Origin: an uncultured cyanobacterium
GTDB taxonomy: Bacteria > Cyanobacteriota > Cyanobacteriia > Cyanobacteriales > Geitlerinemataceae
Assembly (NCBI GenBank): GCA_937899645.1
Contig: CALCCD010000069.1
Location: forward strand, 1-32,228
Length of the DNA stretch: 32,228 nt
Direction of reading: 5' to 3'
Below the pieces are notes generated by a model that ran no database searches, had not been told where the DNA came from, and was given only the letters and a program-made list of their open reading frames with translations. Both the position numbers and the translations under genes were made by a program. Every line of letters starts with the position of its first letter. Within the stretch, counting starts at the first letter, position 1. Below are positions 1 through 8,445 of the stretch, in pieces.

Positions 1-2
1 GC

Positions 3-45
3 GACGCAGAGCGTCTGGGGAGTGCGTTGTCCACGCAGAGCGTGG
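3..45. repeat. Two tandem short palindromes (ACGCAGAGCGT type)
   Basis: Two small hairpins share the core ACGCAGAGCGT. The first is GACGC-aga-GCGTC at 3-15 and the second is CCACGC-aga-GCGTGG at 31-45, followed by GAACGAT. Short palindromes of this kind are dispersed in cyanobacterial intergenic DNA. They lie just past the surE stop on the minus strand, where they could slow transcription, but no T tract follows, so a terminator role is only inferred. Confidence 0.6.
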
Positions 46-64
46 GAACGATGCTTGGACTTCG

Positions 65-754
65 CTACAAGCTGAGCTTGACGATCGCGATATTCCCCGC
101 AAAACACGTCGCGACATCGGTTCCCGGTAGCGCCTCGCGCATCTGATAGTTGCCTTGATACTGATAGCCCTCCGCCGCCACCCGGTAATCCAACAGCAGC
201 GGCGACGTGCTGGACTGACAAAACACCAGCTCCGGCTCCGGCGCGCCGTCATCTAAATGCGGCAAATTGACGTTCCAGTACGTGCCCCGCTCGCAGCCGC
301 GATCGAGCAGCGCCGCCAGCACCCGCACCGCCATCGCCGTTGTCTTCTCCCAGTTCATCGGCTTTTGCCAGTTGAGGTATTGCGAAATCCCGATCCCCGG
401 CACGCCGTGCATCGCCCCCTCGCGCACCGCCGCCAGCGTTCCGGACAGGTAGATATCGACCCCCATATTGCCCCCGGCGTTGATGCCCGACAGAACCCAG
501 CTCGCCTCGGGGCAGAGCGCGTGCAGCCCGAGCCGAACGCAGTCGGCGGGCGTGCCGGAAATGGCATGGTGACGATCGTCGCGGGTTTCGACGGCGATCG
601 GGGTGCGAGTCGTGACGCGGTGGCCGCAACCGGACTGTTCGCGATCGGGCGCGATGAAGACGGGCGCGGTGTGGCCGAGTTGTGTCAGGGCGTCCGCCAT
701 CGCGGCGATTCCGAGCGCGTCGATGCCATCGTCGTTAGAGAGCAGGAATGTCAT
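65..754 (-). CDS. surE: 5'/3'-nucleotidase SurE
   Basis: This is a 229-residue SurE-family metal-dependent nucleoside monophosphate phosphatase, likely cytosolic, acting in nucleotide salvage or stress metabolism. The N-terminus carries the family signature LLSNDDGIDALG with the metal-binding Asp pair at residues 8-9. The ligand serine follows in PDREQSG (about residue 41), and the active-site Asn lies in SGINAGGN. GTPADCV and the segment around YLSGTLAAVREG are also typical. A longer frame starts at 805, but its extra 17 residues are not SurE-like, so the ATG at 754 is preferred because it puts the NDDG motif right at the N-terminus as in other SurE proteins. No clear Shine-Dalgarno is visible. 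The gene is divergent from the UPF0104 gene with 124 bp between them. The length is close to the family norm. Confidence 0.95.
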   Translation of the reverse strand: MTFLLSNDDGIDALGIAAMADALTQLGHTAPVFIAPDREQSGCGHRVTTRTPIAVETRDDRHHAISGTPADCVRLGLHALCPEASWVLSGINAGGNMGVDIYLSGTLAAVREGAMHGVPGIGISQYLNWQKPMNWEKTTAMAVRVLAALLDRGCERGTYWNVNLPHLDDGAPEPELVFCQSSTSPLLLDYRVAAEGYQYQGNYQMREALPGTDVATCFAGNIAIVKLSL

Positions 755-878
755 ATTTTTTGTCTGGGCTGCGTCCGGGCTTTGTCCGAAGCAATGCGTT
801 TGCATGTTCCCATCGCGGGGGACGCGGGGCTACACTTTGGGCGGCTCGCTCGGCGAGTGAATCTCCACACCAAACTCC

Positions 879-1856
879 ATGAAACGCCTGATTTCCGCGA
901 TCGTCAGCCTCGGCATCCTGATTGCGATTTATACGAAAATCGATTTCGCCGGACTGATCGAGGTGTTTCGCGACTGCGATCGCCTGTGGATGGCGATCTC
1001 GCTGGGCATGGTCGTGCCACTGACGCTGGCAACGAGCTGGCGCTTGCAGCGGCTAATGCCCGAGTCCGGCCTGCTGGGCTTCGGGATGGCGAACCGGCTG
1101 ACGCTAGCGGCGAGCGTGCTGAATATGGTGCTGCCGTCAAAGATGGGCGATATTGCCAAAGCGTATTTCATTCGCGATCGCGGCTACCTGAGCGGGTCGC
1201 TGTCGCTGTCGCTGGTGGTGTTTGAGAAAGCCTGCGATATGCTCTCGCTGCTGCTCTGGTGTGCATTTGGGCTGCTGGTCTATCCCGAGAAGGGCGCGCT
1301 GTTTTGGCTGATGGCGGTGGGGATTTGCGGCGGTCTGATTGCCGGGACGGCGATTTTGGGGTCGAGCCGGGTTGCCGATTTTGCTTTTGGTCTCGGGACG
1401 CGCGCCGCTCCGGGAGGAGCCGAGGGGAAAGTCGGGCAAAAGCTCGATCGACTGCACGCCTCCTGGACGGAAATGCAGACGTATTTTTGGCGCGATCGCG
1501 GCCAGCTTGCGGTGATTGCCGCCACCTCGATCGGGATTTGGCTGCTGCACTTACTGCAAATCTGGTTCTTTATCTTTGCGCTTAATGCCAGCGTGCCGTT
1601 TATTGCCAACCTGGCGCTGTCGCCGCTGTCGATTTTGGCGGGGCTGTTGCCGCTGACCTTTGCCGGAGTTGGGACGCGCGATGCGGCGCTGATCTTTTTC
1701 TATCAGCCGTACTTCGACGCGCAGACGGGCGCGGCGCTGGGGCTGCTGTGTACGTCGCGCTACATCCTCCCGGCGATCGGGGGGCTGCCGTTTTTCGGGC
1801 AGTTTCTGAGCCGGGTGCGATCGGAGCGAGCCGCGAAAACAGCAACAAAACCGTAA
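879..1856 (+). CDS. UPF0104 / lysylphosphatidylglycerol synthase TM-domain family membrane protein
   Basis: This 325-residue polytopic membrane protein resembles the flippase-like transmembrane half of MprF/AglD (YbhN, UPF0104 family). Family marks are the early LTLATSWRLQRLMPESG segment, NMVLPSKMGDIAKAYFIRDR (the loop with P-x-K-x-GD, around residue 87), a VVFEKACDMLSLLLW helix and the late GLLPLTFAGVGTRDAALIFF motif. No soluble aminoacyl-transferase domain is attached, so a lipid-flipping or lipid-linked glycan role is inferred by family only. It starts at ATG 879. The frame ends at TAA 1854-1856, but another frame continues open to 1960, where its TGA overlaps the next ATG. The normal C-terminus could therefore be longer (see findings). 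Confidence 0.85.
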   Translation: MKRLISAIVSLGILIAIYTKIDFAGLIEVFRDCDRLWMAISLGMVVPLTLATSWRLQRLMPESGLLGFGMANRLTLAASVLNMVLPSKMGDIAKAYFIRDRGYLSGSLSLSLVVFEKACDMLSLLLWCAFGLLVYPEKGALFWLMAVGICGGLIAGTAILGSSRVADFAFGLGTRAAPGGAEGKVGQKLDRLHASWTEMQTYFWRDRGQLAVIAATSIGIWLLHLLQIWFFIFALNASVPFIANLALSPLSILAGLLPLTFAGVGTRDAALIFFYQPYFDAQTGAALGLLCTSRYILPAIGGLPFFGQFLSRVRSERAAKTATKP

Positions 1857-1956
1857 AGTCCAAAGTCTTAGCGAAGCTCGATGCCAAACCCGAGAAGCCG
1901 AGTGTTGCTGCTGTAGCTGAAAATATACCGAGCCTCCCCAAACCTAAAACTGCCGT

Positions 1957-2409
1957 ATGAAACGCCTCATCCCGATCCTGCTCGCGGCCTCGAGCGTCGC
2001 GATCGCCGCACGTACTGCACCCGCTCGCGCTCATGATTTTGAACTTTGCCAGGCTTATACCGTTAACGATGCGAGCGAATACGGCTTTCGGGAGGTCAAC
2101 AATTGTCCGCTGACGATCGCCGGAACGTTCACCAACGCTACGCGCAGCCTGAGCATTACCACCTGGGAAACCGCGCTATATCACCTGGAAGTGTGGGACC
2201 CATCGACGGGCACGATGCTGACCGATTCGTACGACTTCGACATTATCGGCAGGACCGATCGCCCCCAATATCGCTTCCTGGACGGCGTCAACGGTCACCG
2301 GTACGTCGTTTCCTTTCAGTACGACGACCCGAACTTCGTCCGCCTGGAAATTTACAACAGCCAGGGCGATCGGTTCTACAACGCGCTGTTCGAGCGCGCC
2401 GGTCTCTAA
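1957..2409 (+). CDS. Small exported protein of unknown function
   Basis: This 150-residue protein starts with a signal peptide: MKRL, a hydrophobic alanine-rich stretch, then an A-x-A site in APARA before HDFELC (about residue 25-26). The mature part has two cysteines (in ELCQAY and NNCPL), probably a disulfide, and is rich in aromatic and acidic residues with short beta-like strands such as RYVVSFQYDD and VRLEIYNSQG. This resembles a small periplasmic beta-sandwich, but I recognise no family. Its ATG overlaps the TGA of an open alternative frame coming from the upstream membrane-protein gene. The GC-rich coding pattern matches its neighbours. Confidence 0.75.
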   Translation: MKRLIPILLAASSVAIAARTAPARAHDFELCQAYTVNDASEYGFREVNNCPLTIAGTFTNATRSLSITTWETALYHLEVWDPSTGTMLTDSYDFDIIGRTDRPQYRFLDGVNGHRYVVSFQYDDPNFVRLEIYNSQGDRFYNALFERAGL

Positions 2410-2592
2410 GTGGGGGCGCTCTCGAGTTCGACGCGCAAATGGAGGCGGCGCTGGAACGTTGCTGGGACGGCGTATAAGCAGTCGATCGTGAAGTTCGTGT
2501 TTTTGGAGTTTGTCGCGATCGCCCCCCAAAAACGGCGAACAGCCGTGCGCCGCGACCAGAATCCCACAACCTCGATCCAGCACCTGCGAGAT

Positions 2593-3525
2593 TTACTCGC
2601 TCTCGGTGGCCTCCTCTTCGATCGCCTCTAGGTCGGGAATACCCAGATCCACTTCTAGATCGGTCTCGGGCGCGGCGTCGGGTGCGACCGAGCCACCGAG
2701 ATCCACATCCTGCGGCGTGGGCGCGTCGAGCTGAGCGACGAGCGCGTCGATGCGATCCTTATATTGCGCCGGAGCCAGACCCGCCGCCGTCGAGAACACC
2801 GCCCGCGCTTCCTCGATTTTGCCCTGGCGCTGAAGGATCAGACCCTTACCCACCAGCGGTCGGAAGTCCGTCGGGTTGGCCTGCTGGGTATTTTCGTAAG
2901 CTTGCAGCGCCTCGTCGTATCGCTCTTGCTCGGTGTAGATCTGGCCGAGGAGTAGCTGCACGGCCACCACATCTACGCTACCTGCCGTTTCGGCGTTAGC
3001 TTCCGGCGCGATTTGTAGCGTGTCTTCGAGGAGCCCGATCGCCGCTTCCGGACGCTCTTGCTGGACGAGCAGCTCGACCAAACCCTGCAGCGCTTGGGTA
3101 TTGCCCGGATCGCCCTGCAAAATTTGACGGTAGACCTGCGCTGCTCCCTCCAGATCTTCAGTGAACTGCTTCACCTGAGCGAGCAAAATCTGATAGCGCA
3201 TTTCCTCTGGGTTGAGCGCCGCGAGTTTTTCCAGGGGCTCGAGAACGCCTGCGATGTCGTTGAGCTGTAGGCGCACCTCGACCAGGCCGCGCAAGGCCGT
3301 TGGGTTCTCCGGCTCGCGATCGAGAACGAGTTCGTAGCCGCGCGCCTGAGCCTCGAGTTCTTCGCGCTGACTTTCCGGCGTGGCGTTCGTGGCTTGGGGC
3401 GAATGCTGGGAGACGTTACGCGCTTCGAGGACGCTGCCGAGCAGAGGCGCGAGAGCAAAGCCCACAAAGGCGAGCGCGCCGACGAGCAGCATGATGCGAG
3501 TAAACCAGGGTCTTTCTTTAGCCAC
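2593..3525 (-). CDS. Membrane-anchored TPR protein
   Basis: This 310-residue protein has one N-terminal membrane anchor (WFTRIMLLVGALAFVGFALAPLL, about residues 7-29), followed by several tetratricopeptide repeats between about residues 60 and 260. Examples are the helix pairs beginning ARGYELVLDREPENPTALRG, AAQVYRQILQGDPGNTQALQG and ALQAYENTQQANPTDFRPLVG. The C-terminal 40 residues are strongly acidic (DLGIPDLEAIEEEATESE). Such anchored TPR proteins in cyanobacteria are usually assembly or scaffold factors at the thylakoid or plasma membrane. No partner can be assigned here. It begins with GTG (3523-3525) preceded by an AGGAA purine stretch. It converges with the small exported protein gene and is divergent from the DUF4912 gene. 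Confidence 0.85.
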   Translation of the reverse strand: MAKERPWFTRIMLLVGALAFVGFALAPLLGSVLEARNVSQHSPQATNATPESQREELEAQARGYELVLDREPENPTALRGLVEVRLQLNDIAGVLEPLEKLAALNPEEMRYQILLAQVKQFTEDLEGAAQVYRQILQGDPGNTQALQGLVELLVQQERPEAAIGLLEDTLQIAPEANAETAGSVDVVAVQLLLGQIYTEQERYDEALQAYENTQQANPTDFRPLVGKGLILQRQGKIEEARAVFSTAAGLAPAQYKDRIDALVAQLDAPTPQDVDLGGSVAPDAAPETDLEVDLGIPDLEAIEEEATESE

Positions 3526-4026
3526 GGTGATTTCCTAAATTTCCTAGCGACGGTGGGTTCTCAAACTAGATTCTCAAACATCCTAAACAAAGGCGAACCC
3601 AGACGATCGCGCCCACCGACAGAATCGCGGCCCCGCGCCACGTCACGTCCCATCGCCCGCCGGGCGCTTTTCGCTTTGCCGCAATTTATTTTAGAAGCTG
3701 CGTTAACAAGGATCGCGATCGCCCGCGCCGCTCCCGGCAAACTCGCGACGAAGACACACCACAAGTGCTTCCGAGATCGACTCCCGACACAAAAGTCACG
3801 ACCTCATGACCAAGCGGCGGCGACTTTGTCGCGAAGGTCATGAAAGCACAACAAAACAAGCAAATTCAGGCTATTCCCTGCGTGAGAACACTTGCGGCAA
3901 CCCTTGGGATCGATCGATAATGCTCGACATGACGGCGGCACAGATCACCGCCTTCCACTGGATATCGAGAAGCTCGCGCTTTAGTCCGGGATTCTTGACA
4001 AAATGAAAGGAGGTTCGAGAACAGTC
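3526..4026. promoter_or_regulatory. Divergent control region containing a stem-loop (3804-3843)
   Basis: This roughly 500-bp spacer lies between the divergent TPR and DUF4912 genes and has no convincing gene. It holds a perfect 8-bp inverted repeat, TCATGACC at 3804-3811 and GGTCATGA at 3836-3843, with an inner GCGAC-ttt-GTCGC hairpin at 3820-3832. The element sits about 185 nt before the DUF4912 start, so it could be a 5' leader structure or an operator. Promoter elements could not be identified with confidence. Confidence 0.35.
4006..4013 (+). promoter_or_regulatory. Strong Shine-Dalgarno of the DUF4912 gene
   Basis: AAAGGAGG at 4006-4013 lies 13 nt before ATG 4027. An in-frame ATG at 4003 overlaps this motif and is therefore unlikely to be the start. 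Strong Shine-Dalgarno sequences are rare elsewhere in this window, so this one helps decide the start. Confidence 0.6.
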
Positions 4027-5637
4027 ATGGCACAGGAACGAATTCCGCTCGAAGAGCTGACTCTCCGTCAGCTGCGTCGCGTCGCAAGTGGCTACAAAGT
4101 TTCCCGCTACAGTCGCATGCGCAAGGTCGAACTAATCGCCGAAATTCGCGCGATCGACCCAAACGCCGCCGCAATTAAAACCGTCGATGCCTCCGCACCG
4201 CTCTACGGCGAAAGCGTCGTAACGGCAAGCGCAGTGACCGACGTCGATCGCGTGCCCAGCACCGCACCGATCGAACCGCCTGCTGAAGTGTCCGCCGAAG
4301 CCCCGGTCGAGGAGCCCGTCGAAGCGCCCGTCGAGGTCTCCGCCGCCGAGCCTTCTGTCGAACCGTCCGTCGAACTGCCCGCTGAAACCCCTGAAACTGT
4401 TGTAGAGTCGCCCATCATGGCCTCATCCGAACCGATTTCCGAACCGGCTTCCGAGCCCATTGTCGCCAAAGCCAATGCGCCCATAACTGGCGCAACCAGC
4501 GAGATTCAAACCAACGAAACTCAAGAGAGCGTCGAGGCAATGAAGTACGCAACCGGCGCTGTCGAAGCGACGCCGCCAACACCGGAAGAAATGGCCGCGA
4601 TCGACGCCAATCTACCCGAGCTTCCCGACGGCTACGGTGCGAGCCGCATCTCGCTGCTGCCCCGCGACCCGCAGTGGGCCTACTGCTACTGGGATGTGCC
4701 CAACGATCGCAAGGAAGAGCTTCGCCGTCAGGGCGGCCAGCAGCTCGCCCTGCGGATCTACGATGTGACAGACGTCGATCTGAACGTCCAAGCGCCCCAC
4801 AGTATTCAGGAGTACACCTGCGACGAACTGGCGCGTGAGTGGTACTTGCCGATTCCGGTGAGCGATCGCGACTACGCGATCGATATCGGCTACCGCACTG
4901 CTGACGGTCGCTGGCTGGTGCTGGCGCGATCGGCGTCGGTACACGTGCCGCCGGTCTTCCCGTCCGACTGGGTCGAAGACGTCTTCGTGACCGTCCCCTG
5001 GGATGAAGACCTGCGCGGTAAAACCTTCGCGACGCTGGTTCCTCCGGCCAAAAAGGTCATCAAGGGCGCACCCGGCCAGCAGTACGACGAGGTGTACCGC
5101 CTCTCCGCCGAAGCTGCCGAAGCCCAACGCATCGCCGGATCGCTGTTCGGCTCGATGCATCAAACGCCGGAAGACAGCCTCAGCTCGTTTATCTTCCCCT
5201 CGGGGGTCGGTAGCTGGTCGGTTCCGACCACGTCGGGCATCGGCGCGGTCACCGCTTCGGGCATGGGCATGCTGGGCGAAACGCCGGAATTTATCACGCC
5301 GTCTGGTGTGGGCCAACTGGGCTTTAGCGCCTCGGTTCCGAACCGCGAACAGCACGAGCCCCGCAAGTTCTGGCTAGTGGCCGACGCCGAGCTGATCGTC
5401 TACGGCGCGACCGAGCCGGACGCCACCGTCACGATCGGCGGTCGTCCTATTAAACTCAACCCCGACGGCACGTTCCGCTTCCAAATGTCGTTCCAGGATG
5501 GCGTCATCGACTATCCGATCTTGGCGGTAGCGAAAGACGGCGTGCAGTCGCGTTCGGTTCACATGAACTTCGAGCGTCAGACGCCGTCGCGCAACACCAA
5601 CACCAAGGAAGAAGCCACTGAAGAGTGGATCTCGTAA
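4027..5637 (+). CDS. DUF4912 protein with N-terminal Rho_N/SAP-like domain
   Basis: This 536-residue protein has three parts. Residues about 8-45 (LEELTLRQLRRVASGYKVSR and on) form a Rho termination factor N-terminal/SAP-like helical motif, suggesting nucleic-acid contact. A long acidic Pro/Glu/Val/Ala-rich linker of about 130 residues follows. The DUF4912 domain then begins near LPDGYGASRISLLPRDPQWAYCYW, containing the typical W-A-Y-x-Y-W-D core and an Ig-like strand pattern ending before VHVPPVFPSDW. A second beta-rich segment near the C-terminus (FWLVADAELIVYGATEPDATVTIGGRPI) resembles another Ig-like domain. The function of DUF4912 is not established. The start is set by the Shine-Dalgarno at 4006-4013 and the gene ends 68 bp before a clear terminator, so it is probably monocistronic. 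Confidence 0.88.
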   Translation: MAQERIPLEELTLRQLRRVASGYKVSRYSRMRKVELIAEIRAIDPNAAAIKTVDASAPLYGESVVTASAVTDVDRVPSTAPIEPPAEVSAEAPVEEPVEAPVEVSAAEPSVEPSVELPAETPETVVESPIMASSEPISEPASEPIVAKANAPITGATSEIQTNETQESVEAMKYATGAVEATPPTPEEMAAIDANLPELPDGYGASRISLLPRDPQWAYCYWDVPNDRKEELRRQGGQQLALRIYDVTDVDLNVQAPHSIQEYTCDELAREWYLPIPVSDRDYAIDIGYRTADGRWLVLARSASVHVPPVFPSDWVEDVFVTVPWDEDLRGKTFATLVPPAKKVIKGAPGQQYDEVYRLSAEAAEAQRIAGSLFGSMHQTPEDSLSSFIFPSGVGSWSVPTTSGIGAVTASGMGMLGETPEFITPSGVGQLGFSASVPNREQHEPRKFWLVADAELIVYGATEPDATVTIGGRPIKLNPDGTFRFQMSFQDGVIDYPILAVAKDGVQSRSVHMNFERQTPSRNTNTKEEATEEWIS

Positions 5638-5705
5638 GTCTGCGCCGTTCGGCGACTCGTTCTCCTCACGCACAGTCCGGCCTGTCCGGTAAATAGCTAC
5701 TTTCG

Positions 5706-5735
5706 CTCCCGTCATTTATTTGGCGGGAGTTTTTT
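5706..5735 (+). terminator. Intrinsic terminator after the DUF4912 gene
   Basis: The stem CTCCCG (5706-5711) pairs with CGGGAG (5724-5729) and is followed at once by a run of T. This is a classic rho-independent terminator on the plus strand. It separates the DUF4912 transcript from the STAND gene and argues against any start for the latter upstream of about 5740. Confidence 0.85.
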
Positions 5736-5800
5736 GTGTCTGCGCTGATGCGGCGACGATCGAGCGGCCTTGGCTAAAATTCAAGCAGACGCGATCTAAC

Positions 5801-8308
5801 ATGGCATCCATGACAAACCAGACGGGTGAGATCTTCCTGGCGCGAACTCAAGAGCAGGCGGAGTTTCGTCGAATTTTGCAGGAGCTCGTCGGGTCGCGGT
5901 TAGCGCGATCGCTGCCGACGTTCCACAAGCTTGCCAAGCGTCTGACGCCCGATGCGGAGCCCGCATCAACGCAACCGCAAATCTGTCTGTTTTATGGCGA
6001 AGGCGGCATGGGCAAAAGCACGCTGAGCCGACGGTTAGAGAAAATCGCCAAGCAAGCGCCGTTTAAGTGTCAGGTCGCGACGGTGCGGCTGGATTGGGAG
6101 GATGCGAAGCGCGATCGCACGGAGCTTCAGGTGGAGCACGATTGCATCGAGCCGGAGACGGTGTTGGCGTTGCTGCATAGCAAGCTGGAGAAAGAGACCG
6201 ACAAGAAGTGTTTGGACGAGTTCGTTAAAACGCGCAAGGCGCTGCGGGATGCGGAGCAAAAGATTGATGCGGCGCTGAAAAAGCCGGAGGTTAATGCGGC
6301 GTTTAATAAAAAGGTGATCGACGGTGGGTCACGGGCGATCGCAGCGATCTTGCAAAAACGGGCGGGAATTGACGTGAATACGACGCAGCCGTATCTCGTC
6401 ACGGGTCTGGAAGTGACGATGGAGCTGGTGGATCAGGCGAAGGCGTTTGTGGGCAAGTCACTGAAAAAGCCGGAGCAGATCGAGCTGTTCGAGCAGCCGT
6501 CGCAGAAGTTGGCACAGGTGTTGGGGGCGGGCATTGCGAAGGTGGCGGCGCGGAAGCCGTTGGTGGTATTTCTCGACACGTATGAAATTGTCGATCGCCC
6601 GGAGTGCGACGCGATCGTGCGAGCAGTGATGCGTGAGGCGGGGGCGCGGGTGGTTTGGGTGGTGACAGGCCGGGCGAACCTGGCGGAAAGCGGCAAGCGG
6701 GGCGGTGTCTACGTGCGGGGCTATTCGTCGGAGTTTAGCGAGGATCGGCTGTATGCGAAGTCACTGTCGGGGTTCGGACGCGAGACGATTTTGGAATTTT
6801 TCCGACAGGCGGTTCCAGGGCGCTCGCTAACCGAGGGGCAGGCGGAACAGGTCGATCGCTTTAGTCTCGGTATCCCGTTCGTGGTGAATGAAGTGGAGGC
6901 GATGTGGCGCAAGGAGGTGGAGTTCGAGGCGATCGTTGCGCCCGTGGAAAAGGCTATTGGAGAGAATGCGCATTTACGAGTGATCGAAAAGGCAAGCGAG
7001 CGATTTTTGGTGCATTGTCTGACGGAGCCAGAGGATTTGGCGGCGGTATACGCGCTGGCGATGATGCGGCGTCCGTCATCGGAGCTGTTTGCGGCGATGG
7101 TGGATTCTGCGGACGTGGTGGCACGGGTGCAGTCGTTGCGATCGCGGTATTCGTTCGTGTTGGAGTCGGGCGGGCTGCGACTGTCGGAGAAGCTGGCGGG
7201 GTTTGTACGAGAGTATCTGCGCTCAAGTGAGATGCGGCGAGCGCAGTACCGACAACTGAATGAGAATGCGATGGCGTGGCTGGAGATGCGGCTGGAGCAG
7301 AAGTCGGTAGGGATTACGGATACGGCAGAGCTGTTTGAGGAGGAGGAGATCGCGCAGCTACGGGCAGATTGGATTCACCACCAATTTTGGATTGGGGAGG
7401 ATGAGGGTTGGCGTACGGGGCTGACTTGGTTTGTTTTGGGGTGGGAGTATGCGCAGAATTGGCTAGCGGCAGAGTTTGCGGAATTAAAGGAATTTGTTGG
7501 CAGTTGGTCTCGGGATGGGCAGAAACGCCTCGAAGTATTTGAGAAGGGTTACCAGAGATTTATCGCAGAATCTAATGCAGTGGAGAAGTTAATCGAAATG
7601 CTGGAGAAGCATGTCGAACGGAAACATTTTTCACCAGAGTTTGAGGATGAATGTGGCACAATTGTGAGGCTAGTAAAAGGAAGATGTCTAGAGCAACAAG
7701 AAAAGTATTTAGAGGCACTTCCCATACTCTTTGAGGTAGACAAGACTATTCAAGACAAATCGCGTCAACTATGCAAAAACCTTGCCTCTTCACTAGCCTA
7801 TGCGGGCCAGCGCCTGAGCCTAGTCAAAGGTCGAGTAGTTCCCTCAGTTGAAGCAGAGAGAGTTCTACTTCGTGCGATAGAATTGCAGAGCGGTCAAAGT
7901 GAATACTGGCGGTGCTTGGGAATAGTACAGTACGGCTTAGGGCAACATAGAGAAGCGCACGACAGCTTCAATAAAGCCCTTTATTTTAATCCTGAAAATG
8001 CAGAGGCATACGGCAACCTTGGCTGGATAAGCCTCAAGAGAAATCAAATATCAGTTGCGAAAGAGCAGTGTAAAAAGGCCCTTGAGATTGACCCAAATCT
8101 TGGCTCAGCTGTCATTAATTATGGTCTTATTCTCGCTCTCCAGAGTGATACTGAATCAGCTCGCTACTACTGGAAACGCAGTATTGACATACACTGCAAA
8201 ACCGGCGAAAAAAACTATTCAGCGCCTTCTACTCAACTATCAGCGAAGAACCAGGATATGGACTTGCTCACCTTAAAGGAGTTCTTGAAGAGAGTGGTAC
8301 CACTTTGA
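5801..8308 (+). CDS. STAND-type P-loop NTPase with C-terminal TPR repeats (zero-frame product)
   Basis: The zero frame gives 835 residues. A Walker A motif GEGGMGKST lies at residues 66-74 (Lys72), Walker B is LVVFLDTYE with Asp259, and VWVVTGR (Thr289-Arg291) fits a sensor strand. This order is typical of signal-transducing STAND/NB-ARC-like ATPases. A helical middle region follows, then at least three TPRs from about residue 702 (YWRCLGIVQYG, AYGNLGWISLKRN, AVINYGLILALQ), probably the ligand sensor. Such proteins act as oligomerising switches, often in antiviral defence or regulated death, but no effector domain is recognisable here. ATG 5801 and ATG 5810 are both possible starts. The zero frame ends with a poorly structured tail after an A7 run at 8208-8214. 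The -1 frame looks like the true C-terminus (see next entry). The 3' part is AT-richer than its surroundings. Confidence 0.85.
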   Translation: MASMTNQTGEIFLARTQEQAEFRRILQELVGSRLARSLPTFHKLAKRLTPDAEPASTQPQICLFYGEGGMGKSTLSRRLEKIAKQAPFKCQVATVRLDWEDAKRDRTELQVEHDCIEPETVLALLHSKLEKETDKKCLDEFVKTRKALRDAEQKIDAALKKPEVNAAFNKKVIDGGSRAIAAILQKRAGIDVNTTQPYLVTGLEVTMELVDQAKAFVGKSLKKPEQIELFEQPSQKLAQVLGAGIAKVAARKPLVVFLDTYEIVDRPECDAIVRAVMREAGARVVWVVTGRANLAESGKRGGVYVRGYSSEFSEDRLYAKSLSGFGRETILEFFRQAVPGRSLTEGQAEQVDRFSLGIPFVVNEVEAMWRKEVEFEAIVAPVEKAIGENAHLRVIEKASERFLVHCLTEPEDLAAVYALAMMRRPSSELFAAMVDSADVVARVQSLRSRYSFVLESGGLRLSEKLAGFVREYLRSSEMRRAQYRQLNENAMAWLEMRLEQKSVGITDTAELFEEEEIAQLRADWIHHQFWIGEDEGWRTGLTWFVLGWEYAQNWLAAEFAELKEFVGSWSRDGQKRLEVFEKGYQRFIAESNAVEKLIEMLEKHVERKHFSPEFEDECGTIVRLVKGRCLEQQEKYLEALPILFEVDKTIQDKSRQLCKNLASSLAYAGQRLSLVKGRVVPSVEAERVLLRAIELQSGQSEYWRCLGIVQYGLGQHREAHDSFNKALYFNPENAEAYGNLGWISLKRNQISVAKEQCKKALEIDPNLGSAVINYGLILALQSDTESARYYWKRSIDIHCKTGEKNYSAPSTQLSAKNQDMDLLTLKEFLKRVVPL

Positions 8309-8445
8309 GTGAGATTAAGGGAGTTCTTGAAGATGCCGAAGTCCTCACCCGCTGCCCCACCGAAATCCCCGGCCTCACCGACGCGATCTCCCTCCTCAAA
8401 ACCGAACTCGATCGCCGCCAAACAGCCCAATCCAAAACCCCGTGA
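8215..8445 (+). other. -1 frame continuation of the STAND gene (76 codons)
   Basis: From 8215 the -1 frame is open for 76 codons and ends at TGA 8443-8445. It reads as a plausible helical C-terminus (AFYSTISEEPGYGLAHLKG, then LSEIKGVLEDAEVLTRCP and IPGLTDAISLLKTELDRR). It is entered from the zero frame through A AAA AAC at 8209-8215, correctly phased for tandem -1 slippage. Its TGA overlaps the GTG start of the next gene as GTGA, a common coupling arrangement. The fused product would be about 881 residues from ATG 5801. Programmed frameshifting, transcript slippage, loss of one A, or a sequencing error cannot be separated from sequence alone. Confidence 0.7.

Noticed and set aside
257-1225. 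322-codon plus-strand frame across surE and the UPF0104 start
   Set aside because: It spans two well-supported genes on both strands and shows no family features.
4203-4484. Minus-strand Ser/Gly/Ala-rich 93-codon frame
   Set aside because: It is the antisense of the Pro/Glu/Ala-rich DUF4912 linker, a usual artefact of low-complexity coding DNA.
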